Shown here: piece by piece, positions 50,384 through 59,434 of the stretch | Numbering within the stretch: the first letter of the stretch is position 1 | How the letters are laid out: each line of letters begins with the position of its first letter | Assembly: GCF_000327485.1 (NCBI RefSeq) | Contig: NC_019943.1 | Coordinates: forward strand, 1,674,001 to 1,738,000 | Length of the DNA stretch: 64,000 nucleotides | Source of the DNA: Methanoregula formicica SMSP | GTDB taxonomy: Archaea; Halobacteriota; Methanomicrobia; Methanomicrobiales; Methanospirillaceae | Direction of reading: 5' to 3' | Made by a program: the position numbers and the translations under genes | The notes under the pieces: generated by a model | The model's database searches: none | Told to the model about the DNA's origin: nothing | Seen by the model: the letters and a program-made list of their open reading frames with translations, nothing else

Positions 50384-51176
50384 ACGGGCCCAACTGGCAA
50401 TGATGCTCGAGGTCACGGCCTTCCCGAAGCCGGGGAACGTTGACCGGTGTCACGATTATCCCGAGACGCGGCTCGAGCATTTCCTTGCTTCCACCATCTT
50501 TGCCCGCCCGGCACTGGAGGAGGCCGAACTCGGGAAGGGCAGGCTGGGTGAGATCATCAAGCACGCGGTCCGCGACACCAACTGCCATGCCGGGGGCAAC
50601 ACGCATTTTGGGGCATTCATCCTCCTCATCCCGCTGGTCTACGGTAAAACGATTGAAGGGGCGATGGCTGCGATCGCAAATACTGAGTCCTCCGATGCAG
50701 TAGCCTTCTACAAGGCGTTCGCAATGACGGCCGTCAAGATGAACGCAACTGACGATCTCGATGTCAACGATCCCCACACGCTCACCCTCATCCGCGAGCG
50801 CGACATGAACCTCCTCGACATCATGCAGCACTCCGCGGCAAACGACATGGTTGCGCGGGAATGGGTGACCGGGTTTCCGCTCTCCCGCAGGGGTGCGGAC
50901 CTCTTAAAGGAGAACGGGCCGGGACGCGATTCCATTGTCCGTACGTTCCTCACCCTGCTCGCCATGGAGCCGGACACGTTCATTGCAAAGAAGCATGGAA
51001 TGGAGGTTGCGCGGGAGACGATGATGGCTGCCCGCGATGTGCTTGACGGGAAACGCTCCATCGAAGACCTTGATGAGGAATGCATCCGGCGGAACATCAA
51101 CCCGGGCTCCATTGCAGACATCACCATCGCGGCAATCTTTCTCGCCCTGGGGGAGGGCTGGTCATGGGACTCTTAA
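50355..51176 (+). CDS. CitG-family (triphosphoribosyl-dephospho-CoA synthase-like) protein
   Basis: A 273-residue helical protein of the CitG family. Conserved sites are AFPKPGNVDRCHDY (about 23-36) and NCHAGGNTHFGAFILLIPL (about 75-93), which in CitG bind ATP and the dephospho-CoA. Methanogens do not use citrate lyase, so the substrate must differ; involvement in cofactor synthesis is likely but unproven. AGGTG lies five bases before ATG 50355. It overlaps the marker-9 gene by 29 bases and the DUF447 gene by 13. Confidence 0.8.
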   Translation: MTCLRLSAVERAQLAMMLEVTAFPKPGNVDRCHDYPETRLEHFLASTIFARPALEEAELGKGRLGEIIKHAVRDTNCHAGGNTHFGAFILLIPLVYGKTIEGAMAAIANTESSDAVAFYKAFAMTAVKMNATDDLDVNDPHTLTLIRERDMNLLDIMQHSAANDMVAREWVTGFPLSRRGADLLKENGPGRDSIVRTFLTLLAMEPDTFIAKKHGMEVARETMMAARDVLDGKRSIEDLDEECIRRNINPGSIADITIAAIFLALGEGWSWDS

Positions 51177-51730
51177 AGGGCGGGATCAACGAGGTCATCG
51201 CCACCACGGGGTTCAATGCCGCACCGATGGGCATCCACTACCGGGACGGGAAGGCCACGATGGTTCTCTTCTCGGGGAGCCACACTGCGGAAAATGTGCG
51301 GACGGAGAGATGGCTGGTCGCCAATTTTATTCACGATCCGGTCCTCTATGTTCGGACGGCTTTCGAAGACCTCCCCCGCGACATGTTTGTCAGCGAACCG
51401 GTTGCCGGTATGACCATGCAGCGCCTTGCCGGAGCGGATGCCTGGGCAGCCTTCACCGCAACGGTCGACCGGACAACAGCCGGGACGCTCATCGTTTCGC
51501 TCACGCCCCAGCGGGAGATCATTGAGAACGCGATAATCCACCCGGTCAACCGGGGCTTTGGCAGCATCATCGACGCTACTGTGCATGCTACGCGGTACGT
51601 GAAGAACCGCGACCCGGAACTGAAAGATCTCATCAATTACCACACCGGGATCGTCCGTAAGTGCGGGGGAAAGCGCGAGCTCGCTGCACTCGACATTTTA
51701 CGCAGATTTATCGAAAACCGCCCTGAATAA
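51164..51730 (+). CDS. DUF447 flavin-binding-fold protein
   Basis: A 188-residue protein of the DUF447 family, which has a split-barrel FMN-binding fold (NEVIATTGFNAAPMGI about 9-24; ENVRTERWLVANFIHDP near 43-59; ENAIIHPVNRGFGSIIDATVHATRY in parts). The closely related proteins bind FMN but their reaction is unknown. GGGGGAGG precedes ATG 51164. It is the third gene of the marker-9/CitG/DUF447 operon, supporting a shared methanogen-specific pathway. Confidence 0.82.
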   Translation: MGLLKGGINEVIATTGFNAAPMGIHYRDGKATMVLFSGSHTAENVRTERWLVANFIHDPVLYVRTAFEDLPRDMFVSEPVAGMTMQRLAGADAWAAFTATVDRTTAGTLIVSLTPQREIIENAIIHPVNRGFGSIIDATVHATRYVKNRDPELKDLINYHTGIVRKCGGKRELAALDILRRFIENRPE

Positions 51731-51759
51731 TCCTGTTTTGGGTGCTTTCCGGAGAATCA

Positions 51760-51767
51760 TTATATAT
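51760..51767 (+). promoter_or_regulatory. TATA-like box of the histidine kinase gene
   Basis: TTATATAT in an AT-rich stretch about 60 bases before ATG 51827, preceded by a purine-rich run (GGAGAA). This fits a box A with a start site about 25 bases later and a leader of about 35 bases. Position and composition only. Confidence 0.55.
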
Positions 51768-51826
51768 CTTGTGTCCCCACTTGTCATTAGTGTCCGGCCC
51801 CTGACGGGGTAGTTCCAGGGAAAACT

Positions 51827-53194
51827 ATGACAATGCGGCCTTTGACCCGGAAGCGGCAGATGCTCTTTGACGTCTGCATCGTCTCCAGCATTCTCGCCGC
51901 CATGGTCATCACGTTCTTCTCGATCTCCCATGGCATCTATGATGTATTCCCGTACTTCTACCTCATCCCTATCATCCTGATCGCGTTCGCCCGGCCGAAC
52001 CTCGCCATCTACAGTACCGTTGCCGTCGGCTGGATCTACGTGGCTCTGGTCTTCACGCTCGGCCTTCCCGACCTCAAGCTCTACGCCCTTGCAACGATCT
52101 GGTTCTACATCTTCGTCTCGCTGGGTGTCCTCATCTCCACGTATTCCCAGGTATATCGGAAAGAGGGTGAGAAGAGCTGCGGAGCATATTACAACTCGCA
52201 GGCCGGGGTTTTCAGTTACGACAAGCGGACGTTCAAGATCCGGGATGCAAACCGGAAGTTCGCCAATATGATCCGGTACGATTGCGATGACCTGATGGCC
52301 AAATCCCTGCCGGACCTTATCCCTGACAAGGAAGAGCGGGAGAGTTTCATAACAAAGGTCCGGGACCTCCGGAGGGTCGGCGATATCGAGGTAAAGTTCC
52401 GGGCCTGGGACGGCAGCATGCGGTGGGCGCTGGTCTCGGCGGCCGAGACCGGTGACCCGGGGGTCATCTGTACCGTTGTTGACATAACCGACAACAAGCT
52501 TGCTCAGGAAGCCCTGACGCAGGCGAACAAGAAGCTGAACCTGTTAAACAACGTCACCCGGCACGATATCCTCAACCAGCTGACCGCACTGCTGGGTTAC
52601 CTGGAGATCTCGAAGGCGGATAACAAGGATCCGTCCATGGAGAAATATTTCGAGCGCGAACTGCAGGCAGCAACCGCTATCCGGAACCAGATCCTCTTCA
52701 CCCGCGACTACCAGAACATTGGCGTCCACTCGCCACTCTGGCACAATGTGGCGGAGACCGTCTCTCTTGCCACCGCAAGCATCGATCCCCGTGCGATCCT
52801 AGTCAACGTCAACATCCCCCCGGTCGAGATCTACGCAGACCCGCTGCTTGAGAAGGTGTTCTACAACTTGATCGAGAACTCGATCCGCCATGGCGAGCAC
52901 GTGACGGAGATCTCGGTACGAACGGTCGAGCGGGCAGACTCACTTGACATCATTGTCGAGGACAATGGTGTGGGAATTCCCGAGGCAAACAAGGAGAAGA
53001 TCTTCCGGCGTGAGTTCTTCAAGAACACCGGATTCGGCCTCTTCCTGTCAAGAGAGATTCTTGCCATCACGAACCTTGTCATCACCGAGAACGGGACTCC
53101 GGGAAAAGGGGCGCGTTTTGTCATCCGGGTGCCCCGCGAACATTTCCGTTCCATCCCGGGTCATGGCAGCGGGATATCCCCGCAGAAGAAATAG
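51827..53194 (+). CDS. Membrane histidine kinase with PAS domain
   Basis: A 455-residue sensor kinase. Four membrane helices lie in the first 110 residues, then a PAS domain (about 120-230), an H-box NNVTRHDILNQLTALLGYL (His near 246) and an HATPase_c domain with N box NLIENSIRHG, G1 DNGVGIP and G2 FGLFLSREIL. It probably autophosphorylates in response to a membrane or cytoplasmic signal. No response regulator is adjacent; the REC-PAS protein at 27453 is distant. ATG 51827 follows CAGGGAAAACT. Confidence 0.93.
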   Translation: MTMRPLTRKRQMLFDVCIVSSILAAMVITFFSISHGIYDVFPYFYLIPIILIAFARPNLAIYSTVAVGWIYVALVFTLGLPDLKLYALATIWFYIFVSLGVLISTYSQVYRKEGEKSCGAYYNSQAGVFSYDKRTFKIRDANRKFANMIRYDCDDLMAKSLPDLIPDKEERESFITKVRDLRRVGDIEVKFRAWDGSMRWALVSAAETGDPGVICTVVDITDNKLAQEALTQANKKLNLLNNVTRHDILNQLTALLGYLEISKADNKDPSMEKYFERELQAATAIRNQILFTRDYQNIGVHSPLWHNVAETVSLATASIDPRAILVNVNIPPVEIYADPLLEKVFYNLIENSIRHGEHVTEISVRTVERADSLDIIVEDNGVGIPEANKEKIFRREFFKNTGFGLFLSREILAITNLVITENGTPGKGARFVIRVPREHFRSIPGHGSGISPQKK

Positions 53195-53259
53195 TCCTTT
53201 AACGGCTTAACAGTCCACCGTATACCGGGCCGAAAAAAAGGAGACGGGAATTGTCGCTT

Positions 53260-54255
53260 TCAGCAGACCCGGGGCACCGGGTCGCCCATCGGGGGTTCGA
53301 TGAACCGTTCGCCGCCGATTGCCGTTTCCATGATTACGTGAGCGCCTGTGGTGACCGTACCGATAACGGTCGCGTCCTTCCCGTACTTGTGCGACCGGAG
53401 TGCAGCAAGGATGGCATCGGCATCCATGGCCGGAACGCCCATGACGACCTTACCCTCGTTTGCCACTTCAAGCGGGTCGATACCGAGCATGGCCGCAGCA
53501 CTCTTCACGCTCTTCCGTATCGGGACCTGATCCTCGCGGATCCGGACGCAGACCCCGGCTTTTTTTGCCATCTCGTTGATGGCGCTGGCAAAGCCGCCGC
53601 GGGTCGGATCCTTCATCGCATGGATGGTGCCGGCTTCCATGACCTTCTCCATCATCTTCGAGAGCGGGGCAACGTCCGAGTGGATCTGCTCGCCGAGATC
53701 AAAGCCCTCACGGTGTGCCATGATGGCAAGGCCGTGATCGCCAAGCGTACCGGAAACGATGATCACGTCACCGGGCACGAGCCCATTGTCCCGGACAATC
53801 CTTTTGGCGATGCCGATACCGGCCGTGTTGATCGCGATGCCGTCCAGCGCCCCGCGTTCGACGACCTTGGTATCACCAGTGACAATGCTTGCACCTGCTT
53901 CGCCCAGGGCCTCGTCCATGGAGGCGACAATCCGCTCCAGGTTCGCAGTCTCGAACCCTTCCTCTATGATCATACCGCAGGAGAGCGCAATGGGCCTGCC
54001 CCCCATCATGGCAAGGTCGTTGACGGTCCCGCAGACCGAAATCCTGCCGATGTCCCCGCCGGGGAAGAAGATGGGGCGTACAACGTGCGAGTCCGTTGTG
54101 AAGACAAGGTTTTCCCCGGCAAACGGGATCACGGCCCCGTCGTCAAGGGCCTCAAGGCCGATCCCGCCGGCATTGTTGTGCGTAAATTTCGTGAGCGTCT
54201 GCAAAAGCTCGCCCATCACTTCGCCCCCGGCCCCGTGCATCATGTTGACTTTCAT
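53260..54255 (-). CDS. hypE: Hydrogenase maturation protein HypE
   Basis: A 331-residue PurM-like ATPase. It starts MHGAGGEVM (about 5-13) and has the ATP-binding GGIGLEALDDGAVIP and PTRGGFASAINEMAKKAG. It ends exactly PRVC, the C-terminal cysteine that carries the carbamoyl and then cyano group for [NiFe]-hydrogenase. Its ATG overlaps the hypA stop (ATGA, 54252-54255). Third gene in hypC-hypA-hypE. Confidence 0.96.
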   Translation of the reverse strand: MKVNMMHGAGGEVMGELLQTLTKFTHNNAGGIGLEALDDGAVIPFAGENLVFTTDSHVVRPIFFPGGDIGRISVCGTVNDLAMMGGRPIALSCGMIIEEGFETANLERIVASMDEALGEAGASIVTGDTKVVERGALDGIAINTAGIGIAKRIVRDNGLVPGDVIIVSGTLGDHGLAIMAHREGFDLGEQIHSDVAPLSKMMEKVMEAGTIHAMKDPTRGGFASAINEMAKKAGVCVRIREDQVPIRKSVKSAAAMLGIDPLEVANEGKVVMGVPAMDADAILAALRSHKYGKDATVIGTVTTGAHVIMETAIGGERFIEPPMGDPVPRVC

Positions 54256-54596
54256 GGTTCATCCTCTGCGTCGATCTCGATATTGGTCACAACGATCTCC
54301 CGACCTTTTACCAGCTCAGGCAGCGCCCCGCACTTCGGGCAGACATAAACCTCGGTGCCTTCGTACCCGCACGGGCACCGTGTCTGCGGCTCGGTCTCCT
54401 TACAGTCCAGCACGGCCTCATGGAACAGGGGGTCGTCCTCCTTGATGGTGTCAAACAGGTAGACAACCTGCTCCGGGTTCACCATCGCCATTTTACCGAC
54501 TTCGACGTTTATTTTCATGACCTTTGTCGCCTTGTGCCCGAGCGCTGCCGTACGGGCGGTGGCGTACAGGTCATAGGCGATGGAGTACTCGTGCAT
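54252..54596 (-). CDS. hypA: Hydrogenase nickel-incorporation protein HypA
   Basis: A 114-residue metallochaperone. The N-terminal MHEYSIAYDLY binds nickel; the zinc site is CPCGYEG...CPKCGALPEL with two CxxC-like pairs (about 74-93). It passes nickel to the large subunit of [NiFe]-hydrogenase. It overlaps hypC by one base and hypE by four. Confidence 0.95.
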   Translation of the reverse strand: MHEYSIAYDLYATARTAALGHKATKVMKINVEVGKMAMVNPEQVVYLFDTIKEDDPLFHEAVLDCKETEPQTRCPCGYEGTEVYVCPKCGALPELVKGREIVVTNIEIDAEDEP

Positions 54597-54820
54597 CAGT
54601 TCTCCATCGCGGAAAAAACGTCCTTGAAGAGCGCCCGGGTCTCAAGACCCTCTTCGCGGGAGAGGCGCTGGATGGCAAAACCGACATGGACGAGCACGAA
54701 CTCTCCGACCTTGACATCCACGAGATCGAGCCGTACCTCCTGCTTGAGTTCCCCATAATCTACAAGTCCGATATTTCCGTCCCTGATCTCAAGGACTTCC
54801 GCGGGAATTGCAACGCACAT
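54596..54820 (-). CDS. hypC: Hydrogenase maturation chaperone HypC
   Basis: A 74-residue protein starting MCVAIPAEVLEI; the Cys after the initiator Met is required to carry the Fe(CN)2CO unit with HypD. The strand VKVGEFVLVHVGFAIQRLS is diagnostic. AGGAT lies just before the ATG; a longer reading to 54976 was rejected because HypC must begin at this Met-Cys. First gene of hypC-hypA-hypE. A TTTTTATGTA box lies upstream on the minus strand, near 54861-54873. Confidence 0.95.
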   Translation of the reverse strand: MCVAIPAEVLEIRDGNIGLVDYGELKQEVRLDLVDVKVGEFVLVHVGFAIQRLSREEGLETRALFKDVFSAMEN

Positions 54821-54937
54821 CGATGATCCTCTCTGGTATCTGAGAAGTACTGTGGGTGTTCCCATTACATAAAAACACTGAAACGGGAATGGGCATACAC
54901 CGCGAGCGGGAAACAACCCCATGGGGAAAACAGACAA

Positions 54938-55022
54938 CGCCGGGGAAGAGATTTGAACTCTTGAGGTGCAGGGCACCAGTAGCTTTCAAGGCTACCGCCT
55001 TCCCGGACTAGACTACCCCGGC
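54938..55022 (-). tRNA. tRNA-Ser (anticodon UGA)
   Basis: An 85-base tRNA with a long variable arm. The acceptor stem is GCCGGGG/CCCCGGC with discriminator G, the anticodon loop is CTTGAAA (anticodon TGA at 54986-54988) and the variable arm GGTGCCCTGCACC forms its own stem. The T arm has AGTTCAAATCT. CCA is not encoded. It reads UCA and UCN serine codons. Confidence 0.95.
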
Positions 55023-55114
55023 AGTGCTCCATATGTTGGTTCCGGGATATAAAAAAGGCTTCTTTAAAATGGCGGAGATACGGTGATCCGGGGGAATGCC
55101 CGGGTGCCGGCCGG

Positions 55115-56218
55115 TCAGTCGCGGGGACGGTTCCGGAAGAGGGCGACCGCTGCAAGCGCTGCTGCCCCGAGCAGGGGGAGCAGGGACGCCCGTTGCGTCT
55201 CCGAGGCAGACATGTCCCCGGATGACCGGAACGGTGCCGGGATCGTGCGGCTCACGTCAATCGATCCAACGTTCTCACCGAAGAGGAAAACGTCATCCGT
55301 TACGGAGTACTGGTACGGGTAGATCTTGAAATAAAAGGTCTGGCCGTTCCCGAGGATTTCGACGCGTTCCGGGTTCTGGTCCCCCTGCCCGTTCACCATG
55401 TGGAGGATCCCGCTGTCATCGCTGTACTCGACAACCCAGTCAAGGGTTTTCGAGGTATACAGGGCAACGGGGCCGCTTCCGGCCCGGACAATAAAATAGG
55501 CCGGCGATCCCCGCGAGGATCGGGCCTGGGCCGACACAATCCCTGAGGTGCCACCCGCTGTCACAACAGTCTGCACGGGCGTGGCGATGACGCCGCTTCC
55601 GGACGTCGTAGTGGTGATGGTGCGTGAACCGACATACCCGCGTGCATCCGTGAAACTCACCTCATAGGAGCCCGGGGCGGGAACCGTCACTTCGAACGCG
55701 AAATGGGCATTATTGTCCGTATGGACGTACTGCGGCCCGAACACCACGGCTCCCGAGGGATCGATGACCTCGACCTGGATGCCGGCATTCTCCAGTCCCC
55801 GGATGTCCCCGGAAAGATAAATCTTGCCGGAGAATTCCTGGGTTAAGGGGGTGTCGAGATGGATGTCGGCTGACCGGTCATAGATCGTGACCATGCGTAT
55901 GGTGACATCGTCACTGTTTGCCGTTGACGGGACCTCGACCTTGTAGGTCCCGGTCTTCAGGCCGGTGGTGTCAAAAACCGTCCGGAAACTCTTATCGGAA
56001 AGGACATAGGCGATCTTGCGCTGCACTTCCGTGGTAGTCGTCAGCTGGTAATACAGAACTACATCAATAGGAGTCCCGGTCCCAAACGTTGTTGTGCCGG
56101 TCACGATAAGAGGTTTACCTACTGATACGGAATCCGGTGCTTCGATGTTGATCTGGTACGCCAGTACGGGGGCTGACAACAACAGAAGTCCCATAATCAG
56201 TAGTACAGCCTTTTTCAT
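55115..56218 (-). CDS. Secreted surface protein with C-terminal anchor helix
   Basis: A 367-residue protein. Signal peptide (KKAVLLIMGLLLLSAPVLAY), then beta-rich repeats like Ig or MG2-type modules (about 25-200; INIEAPDSVSVGKPLIVTG), and a domain with DWVVEYSDDSGILHMV near 255. The end is a hydrophobic helix and basic tail (LPLLGAAALAAVALFRNRPRD), like archaeal C-terminal sorting signals. ATG 56218 is used because the signal peptide follows directly. Function unknown. Confidence 0.75.
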   Translation of the reverse strand: MKKAVLLIMGLLLLSAPVLAYQINIEAPDSVSVGKPLIVTGTTTFGTGTPIDVVLYYQLTTTTEVQRKIAYVLSDKSFRTVFDTTGLKTGTYKVEVPSTANSDDVTIRMVTIYDRSADIHLDTPLTQEFSGKIYLSGDIRGLENAGIQVEVIDPSGAVVFGPQYVHTDNNAHFAFEVTVPAPGSYEVSFTDARGYVGSRTITTTTSGSGVIATPVQTVVTAGGTSGIVSAQARSSRGSPAYFIVRAGSGPVALYTSKTLDWVVEYSDDSGILHMVNGQGDQNPERVEILGNGQTFYFKIYPYQYSVTDDVFLFGENVGSIDVSRTIPAPFRSSGDMSASETQRASLLPLLGAAALAAVALFRNRPRD

Positions 56219-56474
56219 TCGATACTCCCGTTGATCCCGGAATTTCACCTCCCTGAGCGAAAGCGTGCTTCCGGGAGGGTGTTTCGATCAATGGTAAGCC
56301 TCCCGGCTATAATAGCATTCTCCTGATGCCAAATTCGCGGAAAAACCAAGATAATTCTATTTTCGGATTCCAAATGGCCTATTGCTTTCCCATTCTTTTT
56401 CACAACAGGAAACTGGCTACGGGGATTCCCAGCAGAGTGTATTTCATCCCGCCAGACCAACAGATAGGATAGAA

Positions 56475-57461
56475 ATGAACGTGGAAACACCGGAAAAACC
56501 CCTCGCATCCTGGCGGGGGAAAGAGAGGTATGACTGTGAACAACTGGACTGCCTCACTATCATCTTCAAAAGCGGAGGCTGCAGCTGGTCGAAGTGCTGG
56601 ATGTGCAGTTACCGGCACGAGCGATATGGGAAAACCGACTGCGCCGAGCTGCTCTCCCGCCTCCGCGCCCAGCTGGCATGGGTGATCCGGGAGAACAAGC
56701 CGGAAGAGTACCGGATGGTGAAGATCTTCACTTCCGGCAGCTTTTTCGATCCCGTGGAGGTTCCCCCGGCATTTCTTGCCGATGTTGCCACTGCGTTCCG
56801 GGGAAAACTGCTCATTGCGGAGACACGCCCTGAATATGTCAGCCGGGAAACGCTGGTCTCATTCATTGAAGGTCTTGATGATGGGAGCTGGAAGACGCCG
56901 CTCTACTGCGCCATCGGCCTTGAGACGAGCAATGATTTCATCCGGGAAAAATGCATCAACAAGGGCTTTTCCTTCTCTGACTTTACGAGCGCCTCTTCAG
57001 TGGCCCGTTCTGCCGGTGCCGGGGTTAAAGCATACCTTCTCTTCAAACCGCTCTTCCTGACGGAAGGGGAAGCAATAAAGGACATGGAGACGACCATTCG
57101 GGATATCCTTCCGTATGCCGATCTCGTCTCTATGAATCCCTGCACGGTCCAGCGGAACACGGAACTGGAATACTACTGGAAACGCAGGGCATTCCGGCCG
57201 CCCTACCTCTGGAGTGTTCTGATGTTGCTGAAGAATGCGCCAGTCCATATGACCTGCGACCCCCTTGGCGGCGGGCAGAAACGCGGCCCGCACAATTGCG
57301 GGAAGTGCGACTACGAACTCGTCAGGGGCATACGGGATTATTCCCTGAACGCCGACCGTGAGCTCATTGCGGCTCTGTTGGAAACGGAATGCACGTGTAA
57401 AAACGAGTGGCAGTATGTCCTCGGAAATGAGAGCCCGTACTGCATGCCGCTGACGCGGTGA
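56475..57461 (+). CDS. Radical SAM protein, archaeosine-synthase (RaSEA)-like
   Basis: A 328-residue radical SAM enzyme. The cluster motif is GGCSWSKCWMCSY (CxxxCxxC, about 36-46). The following GSFFDPVEVPP, IAETRPEYVS and IGLETSNDFIREKCINKGF regions match the TIGR01210/RaSEA type. It would act on preQ0-lysine tRNA with ArcS to form archaeosine. Late cysteines (CGKCDYEL, CTCKNEW) may hold a second site. AGGAT lies just before ATG 56475; a longer reading from 56382 gives an unlikely N terminus. Confidence 0.8.
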   Translation: MNVETPEKPLASWRGKERYDCEQLDCLTIIFKSGGCSWSKCWMCSYRHERYGKTDCAELLSRLRAQLAWVIRENKPEEYRMVKIFTSGSFFDPVEVPPAFLADVATAFRGKLLIAETRPEYVSRETLVSFIEGLDDGSWKTPLYCAIGLETSNDFIREKCINKGFSFSDFTSASSVARSAGAGVKAYLLFKPLFLTEGEAIKDMETTIRDILPYADLVSMNPCTVQRNTELEYYWKRRAFRPPYLWSVLMLLKNAPVHMTCDPLGGGQKRGPHNCGKCDYELVRGIRDYSLNADRELIAALLETECTCKNEWQYVLGNESPYCMPLTR

Positions 57462-57464
57462 GGA

Positions 57465-58709
57465 TCACTTTTTTCCGGGAGCTGCCTGGCTTTGGATCTC
57501 CAGCTGCTGCGCGAGCAGCGGGAGGAAGGTGCCGGCATCGGAGACAATGCCGATGGCCTGCGTGGTGCCCCGGTCCATCAGTTTCGTGACATGGGCGGGA
57601 TTGATGTCCACGCAGATTGTCTTGACGCTTGACGGGAGGCAGTTGCCCACGGCAATGGAATGCAGGAGCGTTGCCACCATCAGGACCATGCTGCACCCCT
57701 CGATCTGCTTGCGCATGGCGTCCTGCGCTGCCATCACGTCCTGGATCACGTCTGGCAGCGGGCCGTCGTCCCGGATGGAGCCGGCAAGGACATAGGGGAC
57801 GTTGTTTTTAATGCACTCATACATGATCCCGCTTTTGATAACACCCTTCTCAACGGCTTTCCGGATCGAGCCGGCCCGCATGATCTCGCTGATGGCATAG
57901 AGGTGGTGCTTGTGGCCGCCCATCACGGGCTTGCCGGTGGTGATGTCCATCCCGAGGGAAGTCCCGTACAGGCAGTTCTCGATGTCATGGGTCGCGAGGG
58001 CATTGCCGGCAAAGAGCACATTCACGTACCCGTTACGGACCATGGAGGCAAGGGCCTTTGCCGCCCCGGTGTGGATGATGGCCGGGCCACCGACAACCGC
58101 GATCTTTCCACCGTTTTTCCGGACTTCTATAATCTCCTTTGCGATCTGGGCGATGAGGGTCTCGCTGGGGCGCTCCGAAGAGACGGTCCCGTGCATGAAC
58201 TCAAACGTGCTCTGCTCGCGGGGACGCTCGGGGTAGGTGACGCTGACTCCCTGCTCGCCGACAACGACAAGGTTGCCCTTCCGGATCTTGCCCAGAGCCT
58301 CTGCCTTTGCAGTCTTCTTCACCGGATCGACAACAATAAGGAAGTCCATCTCGATTGCCTCAACGGGAATCCATTCCCCGTTGTACTTCACCTGGGTCGG
58401 GTGGTTCGAGGTGGTATAGAATCCCTTGGGCACCACATGATCGGCTTCAGCCGGGACCAGGTGGACATCCATGACCTCGACCGGGCGGGCGCCGAGCCGG
58501 TGGACTTCCGACAGGATTGCTTTGAGCTTCTCCTTACCGGTAGCCGCGATGCGCAGGCGGGCATAGCTCGTGTCGGTCTTCTTCTTGCCGACCTCAAAGA
58601 CAAGGATCTCGAAGTTGCCACCCAGATCCATGACCCGGTCCATGAGCTGCATCATGATGCCGGAATCGATGATGTGGCCCCGGAGCTCGATCTCCTGCGT
58701 CTCGACCAT
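57465..58709 (-). CDS. Archaeal ornithine-cyclodeaminase-type protein (LOR/SDH-like, TIGR00300)
   Basis: A 414-residue protein. The N-terminal 110 residues form the small LOR/SDH-like domain (IELRGHIIDSG, EVMDVHLVPAEADHVVPKGFY in parts). The C-terminal Rossmann-like part has IAVVGGPAIIHTGAAKALASM and GNALATHDIENCLYGTSLGMD in parts. This family includes the ornithine cyclodeaminase of Methanococcus (MMP1218 type), which makes proline from ornithine. Assignment to that reaction is by family. It stands alone, minus strand. Confidence 0.82.
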   Translation of the reverse strand: MVETQEIELRGHIIDSGIMMQLMDRVMDLGGNFEILVFEVGKKKTDTSYARLRIAATGKEKLKAILSEVHRLGARPVEVMDVHLVPAEADHVVPKGFYTTSNHPTQVKYNGEWIPVEAIEMDFLIVVDPVKKTAKAEALGKIRKGNLVVVGEQGVSVTYPERPREQSTFEFMHGTVSSERPSETLIAQIAKEIIEVRKNGGKIAVVGGPAIIHTGAAKALASMVRNGYVNVLFAGNALATHDIENCLYGTSLGMDITTGKPVMGGHKHHLYAISEIMRAGSIRKAVEKGVIKSGIMYECIKNNVPYVLAGSIRDDGPLPDVIQDVMAAQDAMRKQIEGCSMVLMVATLLHSIAVGNCLPSSVKTICVDINPAHVTKLMDRGTTQAIGIVSDAGTFLPLLAQQLEIQSQAAPGKK

Positions 58710-58831
58710 AGTACAGTGATCTAGGGCGATGATCCTTAATATGCATTCCTGAATAAACCCGATCTACCCGTATTTTGTTTTGATAACCGCAATTTGGAAA
58801 GAACTGGAATATTTTTCGGTTACCGGCCCGG

Positions 58832-59434
58832 TCAGGGAGGCGGGTTCTGCCAGAGGAAGGCTTCAGCCCGCTCACGGTCCCCCTGCGTGTTGATATTCAG
58901 GGAAAGACGGGGCTCGCTTAAGAGAAGGCGGAACTCATCCTGTTCGTCGCCGGCGTGATCCCCACGAATGATATTGATACCAGCAGGGCACGCTTCTATG
59001 CCCCCGATCTTTTCCCGATAGGGCATGCTCTCCCGGCAGCTGGTTATGGTTGCTGCGGGCACCCAGGTGGAGAGGGCATCTTTCCCATTGGCCATGTATG
59101 CATCCTCAATGGTTTTGATTATTTCTGCCGTGATGCAGGGGATATCTGCAACCGATACAAAGAGGGCCCCGTCCTCATCAAGCGAGCAAACGGCCTGGAC
59201 CATGTCATCAACATAGCCACGGCCATCTGTCCGGCAGAAGGCAATGCCATTGGCCCGGCACCAGTTTGCGGTCATGGGGGTCTTTGAGGATCCGGCAACA
59301 ACCGGTTCGCACCCGGCATTCTGGAAAGCCCGGATGACATACGCGATCATGGGCTGGCCACAGATGAGAGCAAGCGGCTTTTCCCCGCTGTTGAGCCGGC
59401 TGCCGGAACCCCCGGCCATGATCAGTGCACGCAT
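58832..59434 (-). CDS. cobY: GTP:adenosylcobinamide-phosphate guanylyltransferase
   Basis: A 200-residue NTP transferase. The N-terminal GTP loop is MAGGSGSRLNSGEKPLAL (about 6-23), and VSVADIPCITAEI near 93-105 carries the metal Asp. The archaeal CobY replaces bacterial CobU in the nucleotide-loop assembly of cobamides. It overlaps the end of cobD by 13 bases, so both act in the same pathway and are coupled. The C terminus PRLSLNINTQGD is typical. Confidence 0.9.
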   Translation of the reverse strand: MRALIMAGGSGSRLNSGEKPLALICGQPMIAYVIRAFQNAGCEPVVAGSSKTPMTANWCRANGIAFCRTDGRGYVDDMVQAVCSLDEDGALFVSVADIPCITAEIIKTIEDAYMANGKDALSTWVPAATITSCRESMPYREKIGGIEACPAGINIIRGDHAGDEQDEFRLLLSEPRLSLNINTQGDRERAEAFLWQNPPP

